DNA of 64,000 bases from Panagrolaimus kolymaensis (taxonomy: Eukaryota; Nematoda; Chromadorea; Rhabditida; Panagrolaimidae). The DNA lies in assembly GCA_028622995.1 (NCBI GenBank), contig JAJQJQ010000016.1, positions 2,852,001 to 2,916,000 on the forward strand, given 5' to 3'. The translations under genes and the position numbers were made by a program. Below are positions 12,884 through 26,218 of the stretch, piece after piece (position 1 is the stretch's first letter; each line of letters starts with the position of its first letter). Below the pieces are notes generated by a model. The model saw nothing but the letters and a program-made list of their open reading frames with translations, ran no database searches and had not been told where the DNA came from.

Positions 12884-15800
12884 TTAATTAGATATCACAG
12901 GCCCATGAAAATTAGAGTTTCTAGGTGGTAATGGTGGAGGAGGTCGTGGCGATGAAGAATTATTTTGGAAATTACCAATGATGTCATCAATAGGTTCAGG
13001 GGAAGCAAGAACATCACGGCTTGCAAGTTCTCGTAAAGTTTGAAGCATTTGTGCGCTATTTTCAAAATCCATGGAAATGCTAACTCCTGTGGATTTTTTA
13101 TTGGGTGTTGGAAGTTTTGAACGACTCATGGTCGTTCGTAGAAGCGTGGCTGCGCCAGGAACGGCTCGAAGTAGAACTGATTGTTGCTTATCATTGGATT
13201 CATCGAGGGAAAGCGAAGAATTGCTTGCATGTGTAGTAAAGTTTCCAGACGAAGTACTAATTCCCGCTGATGTTAAAGCTCCACTGGCGGGAAGATGGAT
13301 GGAATCAGCGGAATGAAGCATAGACGGAGCAAGACCAAATTGTTTTTCTATATTGCGACGATAATCTAAAAATAGATCCACAAGAGCTGCATGGAAGTTT
13401 TCATTAACCAATTGAGGCTTAGAAGTATGGATGCAAAGACAATATTCTATAATGGTAACATGATGAAGCAACAATCGGCTCAAACGATTAATCGCTTTAA
13501 GTTCTGTAGGAGTTGCTTCTGATTTGATTTCTTTTGTAAAAAATGACTAAAATAAGAAAAAGCGATTATGAGCTCTATCTACGTTACTTAGAAAAGCCAT
13601 ACTTTATAACTATTGATGCCTCCCCCTACATCGGCTTGCAAAATACCTCTTATCCAGCCTAGAAAATTATCGAATAAACTCAGCTTTCATTGAAAAAAAA
13701 AATTCTAACCTCCAAGCCGGACGAGACATTGATTAAATCCAGCTGCTACCATTTCAGCTGTCTCTCGAAGATTTTCATTAACTTTTTCAATTTCTTGTAT
13801 CGCAACTTCCACGGGATTCTCCGGATCGCGATCATATGAATTTTCGACAGGGGCAAAATTAAGAATTCCAGGAAGTGAATAGGAAATATTTATAATTTTT
13901 CGGCGAATCCAAAGCCTAGTGGCATCATTGGCTTCTAGTTTAGTCCATTTTGTGTCATCTCTTCTTTCCGAACGAAGATGTTCAAATTCGTAAACATCAT
14001 GATATTTGTAATACCATCGAACCAAAGCATTAGCATTAGGATTTTTCATGCATTTTGAATTTACCGGTGTCACTGGAATTATCTAAAAATGTTTTTAATA
14101 TTTAATTTACGAAAAGTTTTTATAATAACACAATATTTATTCTTGAATGTAAATGAAATAAAAGATTTGAAAATGGTTTAAATTTATATGTATAATTTGC
14201 TGCATTTTGTTTTTAAAACTATTATTTATGAATACGTTATTAGACACTTACTTGCATGTATTTTCCTTCAGCGGTTGCGAGGTCATCTCGATTATCCACA
14301 CTTTCAATAAATTGAGCTCCATAATATTTACCCAAAATTTTTTCTTTAAATTGTGCAAGCATTTCCAATTTTTCTCCTCGAAATACAAATTTCTTATTTG
14401 CCAAATATTCGGGAAATCCTTTACCATAAAATGCAACCAAAAAATAATAGCTTTCTACTCTCATATCCTTATTAATTTTATCGTATAATGTTCCAATTCT
14501 TCGATGTAAATCAGCTAATTTTCCATAATCACATAAAGTTCCTTCATAAACTGGAATAAGCTCTTTAAGGACTTCAATGGCCTTTTCCAAATGTTCACCT
14601 TTATCAAAAAGTGTACCCATTTCGATAAAGAGATTTTCACGAAGAGCAGCTTGAGTTACACATCCTCGATCATATTGTCGTTTTGAAATGTAACTTGGAA
14701 TGGATGCAGAAGACCATTCAAGTAATTCGGCAAATCTCTTCAAGGTTAGCGCTGCTTCCACATCAGAGCCAGATTCAAGATGAGCCGCATAAAGATTATG
14801 AAGATGATGAACTTTAAGTTCATTTTGATTTATTGAAGCATAAAAATTCACAAGTTGAACAAGACAATATTTTCCTGATTCCACGCAATCAGCATCATTT
14901 CTAACTTGTCGGAGGTTTAAGAGTAAGCCAAGAAGTCGATCAATTCTTTCAACAAATTCAAGTTGAATGTAATCATCCTTCGAACAACATTTATTAAATC
15001 CCGTTCGAAGTTGTTGTCTAAATATAGAATTTCCTAGACCTTTATCGATTAAAGGATCCAAATGCATAATAAATTCATCCACGAAGCTGTGATTATCATA
15101 ACGCTCGACTAAAAGCATATCATAAAATACAGGAATCATTGCTGCCCGAATTTCAAAATCATCCACAAGAGTCACCAATAAAATGTCACCCAAAACTTTA
15201 TCAATAATCAATGGTTTATGAATTGGATTAAGGGAGAGCCACATGGAACGAATAATTAATGCAGCAGATTTCCTCATAAGTCTATTTTCAGTATTGTAAA
15301 TGCTTGTATCTTCATTGGGAATAATTTTTTGGGCGATAACACTAACAGTTTTAAAAAATATTTGCCAAATTGAAAGATCCGATTCTTCAATAGAAAAATA
15401 TCGAAGGATGTAAGCTTTAATAAATCGAATATGTTTCATAAACATTCTATAAATAACAACTATTATTCGAGCTTTAAAACAAAATAAAGACCCACTTAAA
15501 TTGCAAATAACGCATTTGATACCATTCAATTGGGAAAGGGCATTGTTCAAGAAGATCACGAAACATGTGTAACATTTCAGATAAAACATCTTTTCGATCT
15601 GAAGAATATGGTAAAGCGCCAAGAAAATTAATAAAAATTGTTGTTGAAAATTTGTTTAGAAGTGCCAAATTTAATGCATGAACGGGACGTATTCGAACAG
15701 GATCTCGTGGAAGAAGCGATATAACCACTTGATTAGCAATCCTAAGAGTTTTAGTAACAATAAGTTGAAGTTGATCTTCAACGCCAGTTTGATAAACGCT

Positions 15801-18710
15801 TTTAATTTGGGAAAATGGAAAAAGTCTTTCAACAATATCCGATAAAACTTTAGCACAAAGTTCAACAGTTTCCAAATAAGTTTCTGATTCAAAATCTGAT
15901 CTTCGATAACCTGCTGAATAGGGTCGCATTTGAATTATAACTTCTTCCAGAAATCGAGGTAACAAAATTTTAAGGCAATCAGGACTCAAAAAGAGATCGG
16001 TTGCAATAATTTCAGATAAAAATGTAATTTTTTCACGAATAATAATATTTTTTGAAAAACCATCAAGTAAATCAATACAAAATTTTGCGAGATTTACGAG
16101 ATCAAAAGTGCCACTTTCAATTAATGGTGGAAACATGGTTGGAAGATATTTAACTGCAGCATTTTGACAAACCATTCGCTTTCGCTCATCTATTTTATAT
16201 TTGTAGTTTCTTTGATAAAAAATAAAAAGAATAATCACCCACCTTGAATGAGTCCTTTAATTTTATCAAAAAATCGTACAAAATCTTCTGAAATATCAGC
16301 CCATGATCCAGGAAACATACGATGATGACATTCTTTAGATTTAATTATTATCTTAGTGAGATATCCCAGGGCTCTAAGCACAGGAAGTAAAGGATCTCGA
16401 GTGCCATCTAGTGATGGGCTAATATCCATGTAATCAATCAAAACAGAAAGTAAAGGTTTGAAAGCATTGGCCGCGTGAAAATGAATTAAATAATCGTCCA
16501 AATATGAATGATATTTTGGATCTTCACATATCCGAATAATGTGAACTAAAGCATTAAATATTATTCTTTTATTAGCTTCAGGGTCAAAGGATAAAATTTG
16601 AAATAATGAATCCATAAAATCAGGAAGAAATTTAATTATTTCATCTATGACATCATCCGAATGAATTAAAGAATTCACAAAACTAATGGCATCATGATTT
16701 TTTTCTTTATGGGATAAAATAGAACGAAGTCGAAAATCTGTTGTATGTTTGCAACTAATTACGGTAGTTTCAAATGTTAGAGAATTTTTTTCATTTAGAA
16801 TATAGCTAGAAGCTTCCGCTCGAGCTTTTTGAAAATTTTTCAGGTCTAATTTAGTTGGACATAATAATAGATATCTGAAAGTAATATTGATTAAACCATA
16901 TATAAAATATCTATAATTGTTTAAATCAAATGCTTGAATATGGTTTGAATTATGGTCAAAAAAACCAGAAAGTCTATTTAAAATGTGAAGTTGTTGTTTT
17001 TTAATGTTATTTTGGTTAAGTTAAATAAAGTAATAGATACCCTGAATAATTTTTACGCTCTTCATATTTTTCTAATTTATAAATTAATAATTCATCAATG
17101 GTGGGCTTTTCGAGAACACCTTTATGAATCAGCCGAATATATGACAAGGCAAATGGACCCTTTTCTGCTTTATCAAAAGTTCGTCTATGATAGAATAAAA
17201 TTCGAAGATGAAGATCTCGAGTGGGACCAGATGGAAGGGAAATTTTTATCATTTCTTCAAACATTGGACGATCATTGAGACAAAAGACTCGACTTCGATA
17301 AAAACTTGCATCGATTTGACCATCCGGGGTTATCGTTGGAAAGCAACCAGTTTGAGGATTGCCTTCATCATCGTAAACTTTTAAAAAAGCTTCAATATTT
17401 TTATCTGAGTGTTTTCCACCATGAAGATCCGCTGCTCCAAGTTTGAGATAAATTTCATTTCTTCCTTCTTCGATGATTTCTTTCGCAGATGGAAGATGAA
17501 GGCGCAAAATGCTCACAGGTTTTGGAGTAAAAATTTCTGGGTGCCTCATTCGAATTTCGTCTGTTGAAGGACCTGTGAGGCGTTGAATAGAAAATTCAAT
17601 ATAAATTTCACTTTTACGATTGGATTGATATTTTTCGATGGGTAAAAGAGCGTTGAATGAAAGTCGAAGTTCACGTTTTTCTTTATCAGCAATATCTCGA
17701 AGTTTATCAGCAAGTTTTATTTTAGCTTCTGCAAGGGGTTGTCTACATAAAATATTATCGGTATTAATCTTCAAAGGCTTTCCACTTGCAGCAGCTAAAG
17801 CAATATCCACTGGAGCTACGATGGTAAGAGAAGCAGCTAATTCGAGGCTATCTTTCATAAGCTCTTGATCGCTCAATCCCAAAAACATTCCATTTAAATG
17901 ATGATGTGAAAATTTATTTGATTTCTTTTCCCAATTAAAAACGATAGGTTCGGTTAACGGCTTCTTCACTTCATTATCCCATAGTAAAAGAGTTAATTCG
18001 CAATTATATTCCAGCTTAAAATCTGCTTGATTTAATGTTATAATCAACGCCGATGTTTGTGGTGCTTCGATTGAATTATCTGAAGTTATTTTAGCATAAG
18101 CTCGTTCATGTTCTCGATATGCTTTAACGACGGAAAGTTTATCAATCCTCAAAATTCTTGAAGCCTCATCGCGAATATGCATCCCAAGGCCCATTTTATG
18201 ATTTCCCAAATCAATCTTTCTTGCACTTTCATGTCGAAGCTCACGCAATTCTTCAGTTGGAACATTCCCTGATAGAATTTTCTTTCGAATAATCATTATA
18301 TCTTTTATCAATTCTTCATAATAACTAAATTCGAAATCTTGAATTCCTCGAGAATAACCCACTTTTAAAAATTTCCACCATGCTTTAAGAGTTTCGGTAA
18401 TTTCCGATAATAACTGTTTTGATTCCTCGGCAGTATAAAATGTTGAAGATGAAGTTCGACGATTAATATCTTCATCAGGTAAAGTTTCATCAATAGGTTC
18501 AATAAAATTTGATGGAAATATTCCAATTTGATTTGGATCCGATTCAAGATGACCAACGCACCAATTATCACAATGTGAAATAATATGAAGCCTTTCCCCA
18601 ACATAAAAAGGTAAAAATTGTACAGCATTTGATGTGCTTGGAAAGGATGGAAATGGTGGAACAAAATTAGCCACACATGTAGCTATTTGAGATGGAGCTG
18701 AAGCAAACAT
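12884..18710 (-). CDS. ced-5: CED-5/DOCK1-type Rac GEF
   Basis: Atypical guanine nucleotide exchange factor for Rac, acting with ELMO/CED-12 in engulfment and cell migration. Seven exons: 18710..17041, 16874..16243, 16189..15496, 15446..14252, 14082..13710, 13658..13603 and 13546..12884, for 1760 aa, close to the DOCK1 family length. It has an N-terminal SH3 (about 10-65, ending GIFPSNFIE), a C2-like DHR-1 region (about 410-590), a long helical middle, and DHR-2 (about 1150-1560) including LRETAEMVAAGFNQCL. The 56-bp exon at 13658..13603 is needed to keep frame and supplies WIRGILQADVGGGINSYK, matching the DOCK family. The tail ends in a Pro-rich stretch (PRPPPPLPPRN) of the class bound by Crk-type SH3 domains. 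DOCK3/4 is the main alternative; the SH3 and the tail favour CED-5. Confidence 0.92.
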
Positions 18711-19272
18711 AATAATAAAAAAGAAGAAGGAATGACCCGTATCTGTAAAAATTATTAAGATTAATTTATACAATAGCAGGAAAATTAAAATCATTTAAAA
18801 AGCGATATAAAGAGAAGAAACAGATATATATATTTTTAAGCCCGAAATAATTAAAGAACAGATAAATGAATCATCAGCAGAGAAGTAAATTGTAATGAGA
18901 AAAAATGTCATTATCAGGTAAAGTGTAGTGTGATTTAATTTTTGAGAAGAGTTGTTTATACATAGATGGTTTTTGGGTTTAAAATAAATAAAAAGTTTGG
19001 GTTTTAAACAAAATCATAAATGCGCAAATCACATTTCATTTTGCGATTGCGGTCGACTTGGGTGAAAAACGATGCGCGCTGAGAATCATCAAATCAAATG
19101 CTGCTGCTGCTCAACCAAAATGACTAACTAAAGAATGGCCCTTGACTCAGCATAAAAAGAAATAAAAACATAGTGTCATAAATTTATTTTTTATTAATAG
19201 TATAACAAGAAATACTTCATAAAAACTCAACAAACAAAAGAAACAACAAAAATTTATTCAAAAATTCAAAAG
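18711..19272. other. Intergenic between ced-5 and nsun-2
   Basis: 562 bp. A TTTTTACAG acceptor-like string about 30 bp upstream of the ced-5 ATG could receive a spliced leader or end a 5' UTR intron. A less AT-rich patch at about 19040-19130 may be promoter. No gene is seen. Confidence 0.4.
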
Positions 19273-21762
19273 TTATTCTTCTTCTTTAATTTCAGATTTG
19301 ATCGTTTTGATCATAGCGTCATCACCATTTTTAGCATCATCCTCATTTGTTTCTTCTTCATTCTTTCCAGGTCCATTATGAGAATCAGCATCTTTAGGTT
19401 TTATGACACGTCCACCAGATCCCTTCATTTGGCGAGTTGTCTGAGCTGCTAGGCGTAATTTAGAAGCATCATGACCAAGCATAACAAGACAGTGAATTTT
19501 TTCTTCGCGTGTGATAAAAGCTGAAGAAAAAAACGAATAACAATATGGAAAAGCTATTGTATTAGTAAAACAAACCTGTAACAGTTTTTTGTCCAAGCCA
19601 TACAACGATATCTTTACTAAATTCTCCATTGCTGATTTTTATAACCACACAACCACAAGGCAATGTTTTGAGTTCCCCAGGTTCGGCAAGTTCATCAAGA
19701 GCAACAAAGTGATCATTCTTGCTTCCTTCCAGAATTTTAATAGCATCATCGACTCCAACTGAAACCACACGCTTTTTGATATACGGAATCATGGATGGAA
19801 GACCCTGAAATAATACATATTATAAAAACAAATCCCTAAAATTATTCATACTCACATCTTGCATAAAGCGATATTTGCTCACGCTAACTTTGTCGACACG
19901 TCGTAATATTCCAACACCAGCATTGACAATTTTGAAACGTTTTTCATTGTACTTCATAAAGTTTCGAAGTTTATCATTGGTAAAATAAATTATTTTCTTC
20001 TTTTCAGTTTCAGATGATCTTATCAATAATTTTTCGTAAGGAAAATCATCACCAACACCATAATGTTCAAGCAAATCTTCGCGAACATCAGCAGATTCTT
20101 TTTCAGTCAAAAAGTTGAAAGGATCTTCACGGACCATTCTCCGTTTTCGTTTTCTATCAGGAGGACCACTAAAATTGATAATTTAATAAAAATTAAAAAT
20201 GATAGCATTGTCTTACAAAGTTGATGGGCGCCAAACACGAGTGTCAGTATCAAATGCTTCAGTTTTTTCAATAACGGCAACATAAAAACCACCAGAATTT
20301 TGAGCGTGAGGTAAAATGCGAAATCCTTAAAAATTATTCAAAATGTATGTTTAAAAAATACAAACACTAACCATGTTCAAGTTTAAATTTCACAACTTCT
20401 TCTTCATTTGGAGGAAACATAGATTCGATAATGCAACGTCGTAGAGATTCAGGAACAGCTTGCATATTTGGATATTCTTGCATATCTTTGTCGATAACTT
20501 TCCAAGTTGAAATGCCAGGTGTACGAATAAGATCAGGAAGTTCTTTAGAAACATCAACAAGCTTAATTTTTCCATCAAACTTTCTCAATAAAGAAGCGAT
20601 AACGGCTTCATCTTCGATTGGATTCAAACTGCAAGTTGAATAAACAAGCCTGCCACCAGGCTTTAAAAGTTCAAGACCGCGTTTGGCGATATAAAATTGT
20701 AGTTTATGAAGATTAAGAGCTTTTTTAGGATCCCATTGTCTCCATAATTCAGGGTTTTTACGACTGAAAGACAAACAAATTAAAAATAGTATATTAATAA
20801 ATATTAAACTTGATTACAATGTACCATCCCCGGTGCAAATCACATCACACAGGATACGATCAAAAAGAATAGGCTGTTCCTTCTCATCGACAACGGCTGA
20901 AAATAATACTTGTTGTTAATTTAAGTTTTCAATATGTATATAAAAAAACAAACTTGGAATTTGCGATCCATCTTGATTAACCCTAAAAAACAAAAAAAGC
21001 TAGTTACAATAAAATGGATATTTGAAATTCTAAGAAATTGTTTGTAGTTGTTATATTTGTTAGCATTTAATAAAAAGGTTTAACTTACACGATACAATTT
21101 GCAGTTGGCATTCGTTTCAGCGTTTGATGAACAAGTAGATAGCAACGACTATAATCAATATCATTAGCAACAATTAAGCCTGATGGGTTCTGATTATCAC
21201 GATGCATTAATTCAATTAATTGCATAGTTTTGCTTCCAGGAGCAGCACACATATCCAATACCATATGATCAGGCTTGATATCCAAAAGCAAAGGTGGAAC
21301 CATACTTACAGCTTCTTGACGGCTGATAACACCAATTTCAGTCTCACTTACAAGAAATTGATGCAAGTCTCGAAGCAATGGATGACTTCTCATAATATTT
21401 TTTGGCATTAATGCTTGAAAAGCATGTGGAACAAATGGAATACGTTTTGGTGGAGCAAAGTCACAATGAAGTTCAGGAATTTTATCAAAATAATGTTCAT
21501 GTAAATATTTATCAACCAAGTGGATTTCAGGAAGACTTAGTTGAATACGAAATGAAGATGGTAAATCAATTTTGATAGTTTCAACAAAAGCATCATATTC
21601 TGAAGCAGGAATAACCGGTTGAGCTTTGTAATAAGCAAAAAGCTTTTCATTTTTCTTTACAATAGGATCAAGGCGATAATTGGGTGTGCGATATTCAACC
21701 TTTGGTTTAACTTCACCATTTGAAGTATCCATTAATTCTTCTTTACATCCAATTTCAGCCAT
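19273..21762 (-). CDS. nsun-2: RNA (cytosine-5) methyltransferase NSUN2
   Basis: SAM-dependent m5C methyltransferase of tRNAs and other RNAs, usually nuclear or nucleolar. Eight exons: 21762..21089, 20982..20954, 20896..20818, 20763..20372, 20325..20217, 20168..19856, 19804..19576 and 19520..19273, for 690 aa. The ATG at 21762 (AACAATGG context) is chosen over an upstream in-frame codon. The SAM-binding motif VLDMCAAPGSKT is at about residue 175. Motif IV reads DVICTGDGT (Cys about 256) where the family usually has DVPCSGDGT. Motif VI STCSLNP carries the nucleophile, Cys about 306. The next exon starts RKNPELW, as in NSUN2/Trm4. The C-terminal PUA-like region is followed by an acidic, Lys-rich tail. 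A 29-bp microexon is phase-consistent. Both catalytic cysteines are present, so it should be active. Confidence 0.93.
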
Positions 21763-22277
21763 TGTTAACCTTAATGATTCAAAATTATAATTGTTAAAAA
21801 CCAAATAAAGAAATAAAAAACAGAGGATTGGACTGTTTAAAACGAAAAAGAAAGAAAAACCGAAACAAGTATTAAAACATTAAATTTTTTTATAACAATA
21901 AGATCAGAAATTCGAAAGCGATAAAAGAAAAATTATAAAGGCAGAATAAACAATAAAGAGGTTATATCATAAATGAGGCAATAAGGAATACAGATACTTC
22001 AGCCATAATGTCGTTTTTCCATTGAAATTGTTCATTCTTTCCATCATATAATCTTTCTACAAGACGCTTTTTCGAATCAGATCAACTCATGCCATACATC
22101 TTCTTTCTAGTAAGATGGTATCAGCATCACAAAATAACACTCAGCTCAAAAAGAATTATGCCATATCAGAAGGCATCGGTCATAGCTAAGTTGAGAACAT
22201 TCATCGTTTCAACGAGCCATATAATAAATCTGGTGGTAAGATAAAAATAAATGAAAAAGAAGCATGGAAATTATTTT
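21763..22277. other. Intergenic between nsun-2 and smg-2
   Basis: 515 bp holding the nsun-2 promoter and smg-2 3' UTR. The part at 22010-22240 is noticeably less AT-rich than the surrounding spacer, with several GATGA- and CTGA-like strings on both strands. I could not build a credible snoRNA or coding exon from it. Confidence 0.4.
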
Positions 22278-25200
22278 TTAGCAGTGATTATCTTGAGATA
22301 AAAGCAAGTTCTCCATTTGTGTTTCAATATGTTGTTGTGACAATCCATTATCAGCTTGACTTTGACCTAAAATAGATATAATATAATAAACCAAAAAAAA
22401 TTATAATAACATACTCAAATCCTGAGTCCAGCTACCAATTTGTGAATTTTCGTTCATTTGACTCCAGTTTCCATTTTGACTAAGCTGAGAGTTACCAAAA
22501 TTTTGAGATGATTGAGATGCAAATCCTTCATTTAACATATCGGGAGTGATATTTTGTCTTCCACTCTTCTTTCTCTTTCCTTTTCGTTTATCAGATTGAT
22601 TTACTGCTGATGGCCGTGGTTGCATCATTTCTTGGAATGTTGGGAACTAAAATAGGAAAAATTAACTTAAATAAATATTAACAATTTTTCACCATATGCA
22701 AAGGAACAGGAACTCTAGTGTTGGAATCACTAGTTAAAAGACCTTGAGGATCTTGGATTTTGTTGACATCAACGTGAATACGGTCTTTTTCATAAGGTCC
22801 AATCATCATTTCTTGCATCGTGTACATTGCATTATTCATAAAACGAGCGCCAGGATTGTTAGAATTTGTTAAAGGACGAGGCTTTGGAAATACAATTTGA
22901 CTAGGCTTTAAGTTGTTTAAAGGACCTTCAACGAGATATCCATTTTCTTTGCACATCACAAGCATTTGGTGCCAAAGTGGGTGACGAGAAAGAACCTTCG
23001 CGTTACCTAAAAAATAATAAAATAAAAGTAGCTCTTTTGTACTCGTCATATAATCCACTTACCAATAATAATAAGCCCATATTTAGCACGAGTAAGAGCA
23101 ACATTGAGACGCCGAGGATCATTGAGAAAACCAATACCACCAGCTTCATTTGAACGAACACATGTCATAATAATGATATCCTTTTCACGTCCTTGAAAAG
23201 CATCAACATTCGCGACTTCCATATCAAGATAAAGTTTGCTATGAAGAGTTCCTTGAGTTTGCATATAACTAAAAATATTATTTATTATTCTCTTTATTAA
23301 ACATTTATTTGTTGTTTGACTATACTCGACGTAAGTAAAGCTAAATGCTTTGTTACATTAAGTGAGAAATATCCTATGTTGATACAAATATCTGTATTTG
23401 TCGAATCAAGTATAACGCTCCTACACAGATGACCATGGTACGGAGTACAGTCAAAAATAATCGCTTACCTCACTAAATACCCTCGCATACCCTCATATGG
23501 AGTAATGATACCGATTTGTTCTGGACGAAAGCCCGCTTGCAAAAAGCGAGTAGCCATTTTTTCGACATTAACAGCTTCAACACGATTTAGATAAGAAGTA
23601 CCTGAGCTACTGAGCTCTTCTTGACCAGTGCAATTCCAAAATGTGAAAGGCTTGTTAGGTACAGGAAATGCGAAATCCATGTTATTGAGTTGTCGTTCAA
23701 CTATAAAAAATATTTTAGCGATTTATAGTAAAAAAAAAGAAAACAAACCTTCACTGACACCATTTTGTAAAGATCCTTCATAAAATACGTTGGAAGGGAA
23801 TGCAGATAAAGCAGGATGCATACGGTATTGGACTTGAAGACGAAGTGGACGATTTTCTAATAAAACAAGGCGTTCAAAAAGTGATTGGGTGAGACCAGCA
23901 GAAGCAGCTTTTTTGCACATAACAACTGGACCAAGTTGACAATGATCTCCAACAAGAACTAGTTGACGAACGCCCTTTACAACAGAAACTAAGACCTCTG
24001 TTTCAGTAGCTTGAGTCTGAAAACATCATGCAAAATTAGGTAAAAAACAGTATAGAGAATAAACTAACACTTTCATCAATCAAAACGCAACGGAATTCCA
24101 AAGAACTTAGACGACGATCGCTCGCAGTAATGCAGGTACAACAAATAACATCAGCTTTGGACAAGAGTTCCTTTTCTTTTGCATCTTTCAATCGCAAAAA
24201 ACGGTTTTCGTCGGCTTTAGATAATTCACCAAAAGTTTCCTAAAATTAATATTGTTAAAATTAAAATTCAAATAAGTATCAACAAAGAAACCTTAAGTTC
24301 AATGAATTTTTGTAATTCGTTTGCACCATGAAGAGCTCGTAATTGATTATGCAATGAAAGAAAGGAAACCGAACTGTCCACAGCTTCTGAAAATGGTACA
24401 GTTTGACTTAAGTAATCTAACAAAAGATATATAAATACCTCTTCCTTTGGCACAGAAACGGATTACTTTGAGGCCGGTTTTATGAATTTTTTCAGCGAGT
24501 TGATCAACAGCAATATTAGATGGCGCACAAACAAGAACTTGACCAACATTTTTAACCTAAATTAAGTTATTAATTTGAACAAAAAATTGTAATTTACCAA
24601 ATGATAAACCAATGTAGCCGATGTAACTGTTTTGCCCGTTCCTAAATTTACTTTCTTATCAAAAGTCAAAAAATATAACGAGCAAACCTGGTGGCCCTTG
24701 AATGAGAGATAGTGGTTTTTGAAGTGCAGCTTTGATGGCATTAGCTTGACTGTGATTCAATTCAGGAAGTCCTGGAGCATTAAAACGCTTTGGCATATTA
24801 ATTTTAAACATAATATCGTCAACTTCATGTCCCATAAGCTTATGATAAATAAATTGACTGACGCAATCGTGTGTAGATAAGCGTTCAAGAGCACTGTACA
24901 TTCTGAAAGGAAAAATAAATTAAAAAACCAATAAGAGTATAGCGTAACGAACCGATCAAATGAAGTTGAATTCCAAACAAATTCGCAAATAAAATTTGTA
25001 CGACGATCGGTTGGGATTTGAACATTGTTATTCATTTCAAGTACAAATTCGTCGTTATGATTATCAGGAACTTTAGTAATACGACCTTTGAATAATACTT
25101 CGCTTCCATCAAGAGTCTGATGATGTTTCAATACAAGCTGGTCACCAATCATGAGCCTGAAAATAATATTATAACCATGTTTGATAAACAAAAAAAAAAG

Positions 25201-26207
25201 ACAAAAAAAAAGACAAAAACAAACCGAATGCTTCCATCTCTAAATTCTGGTAAATGAAAAGTGGCAGTTACTTTTTTGTTGAGACCGATATTCCATCGAA
25301 CTTGCCCAATTGGAACGCTCATAGATTCTTTACATTTTTTATCATAATCAGCTTCAAGATGAACAAGAGGCATGAAAACACGTTTGTAATGGAAAGCATC
25401 TTCATACCGGAGTTGAACTCTATCAGGATCCATGTCATATCCAGGACGATCGAGGTCTTCAAAAGTTGCATCAGGTTGTTCTTTCCATAATTCTTCAATG
25501 CGAACGATTTGTGATGAAGAAATTTGTTTAGCACGGAGTTGAACATTTTCCTCTGGAACTTTAACAAGCCATGGTAAGAGTGCCCGTTCCTGAATAAGAG
25601 ATTGCCAGTCTTCAATGTTCCAATTCTCATTTTTTGCTTGCATTACACACGGAGTACGACATAATATTACAATAACAGAATCAGCCCGAGAAGGAATGTA
25701 TCCAAGTAGAAAGATATTGCGGGAAGCACAGTGGTAGCATTCAAGCACAGTTTCTCCAAGTGGTGAATCTTCATGAAGAGCAATTTCCTTATGGCCAGAT
25801 CGAACCAAATGATTGATGATATGGGAACCAGTTGTGGCTCCAGCAGAATTTCCATTACAAAAATACTTGGAACATTGTAAACCTAAATTTGTAAAATGAT
25901 AAAGGAGAAAAATTAAAAACTGTTTACATTTAGCAACATTACTGGCGTCCGAGATTGTACAGTATTTGCATGCATGGGGCACGCTCAGTTGTTCTTCACC
26001 CATATCTTCATCATCTTGAAAATGCAATTCAGTTTCCATATCCAACGTATTTGATGCAGCAGGCTGGGAATAATTTGAAAGAAATAATTCATTTCCATAA
26101 TCATGTTGAGTTATCAAATTGTTCGTTAAGTTCGCCTGACTCATGCCACCATCATCATCATTATCAACAAAGTTTAAAGAAAATTGAGAAGAAGCATAGG
26201 GATCCAT
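22278..26207 (-). CDS. smg-2: UPF1/SMG-2 RNA helicase of nonsense-mediated decay
   Basis: ATP-dependent SF1 RNA helicase central to nonsense-mediated mRNA decay. Fourteen exons: 26207..25928, 25882..25225, 25156..24953, 24902..24688, 24641..24598, 24556..24439, 24386..24292, 24239..24069, 24016..23749, 23700..23469, 23268..23063, 23006..22693, 22646..22415 and 22366..22278, for 1041 aa. An acidic N-terminus is followed by the Cys/His-rich CH domain (HACKYC... to FLLGYIP). The helicase core has Walker A QGPPGTGKT split across exons, motif Ib region [11 protein letters not shown], motif II LIDESTQATE, motif [12 protein letters not shown], motif IV region VQYRMHPAL, then FQGREKD and LTRAKYG. The tail is Ser/Gln-rich with many SQ and one TQ dipeptides, the targets of SMG-1 kinase. 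The ATG is two bases after a TTTTTAG acceptor. Confidence 0.96.
23379..23409 (-). other. Hairpin inside unusually long smg-2 intron
   Basis: The intron at 23269-23468 is 200 bp, about four times its neighbours, and less AT-rich. Within it is a stem on the host strand: TTGAT/ATCAA outer pairing, a TCG bulge, ACAAATA/TATTTGT inner pairing and a CAGA loop. A second weaker pairing (CTCC with GGAG, flanked by GTA/TAC) lies at about 23410-23447. It could be an intron-encoded small RNA, such as an H/ACA snoRNA half or miRNA-like precursor, or a splicing element. No H box or convincing terminal ACA was found, so no class is assigned. Confidence 0.3.
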
Positions 26208-26218
26208 GGCTAAAAACA
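26208..26218 (-). promoter_or_regulatory. Putative spliced-leader acceptor of smg-2
   Basis: On the minus strand TTTTTAG ends at 26210, two bases before the start codon. An acceptor so close to an ATG, with no upstream donor exon visible, is the usual look of a nematode SL trans-splice site. A 5' UTR intron is the alternative. Confidence 0.5.

Noticed and set aside
17638..17868. 76-aa + strand frame inside ced-5
   Set aside because: Antisense shadow of the DOCK coding exon; the minus strand carries the conserved protein.
22010..22240. Possible C/D snoRNA in the less AT-rich spacer downstream of smg-2
   Set aside because: GATGA- and CTGA-like strings occur, but no correctly spaced C/D pair with a terminal stem was found.
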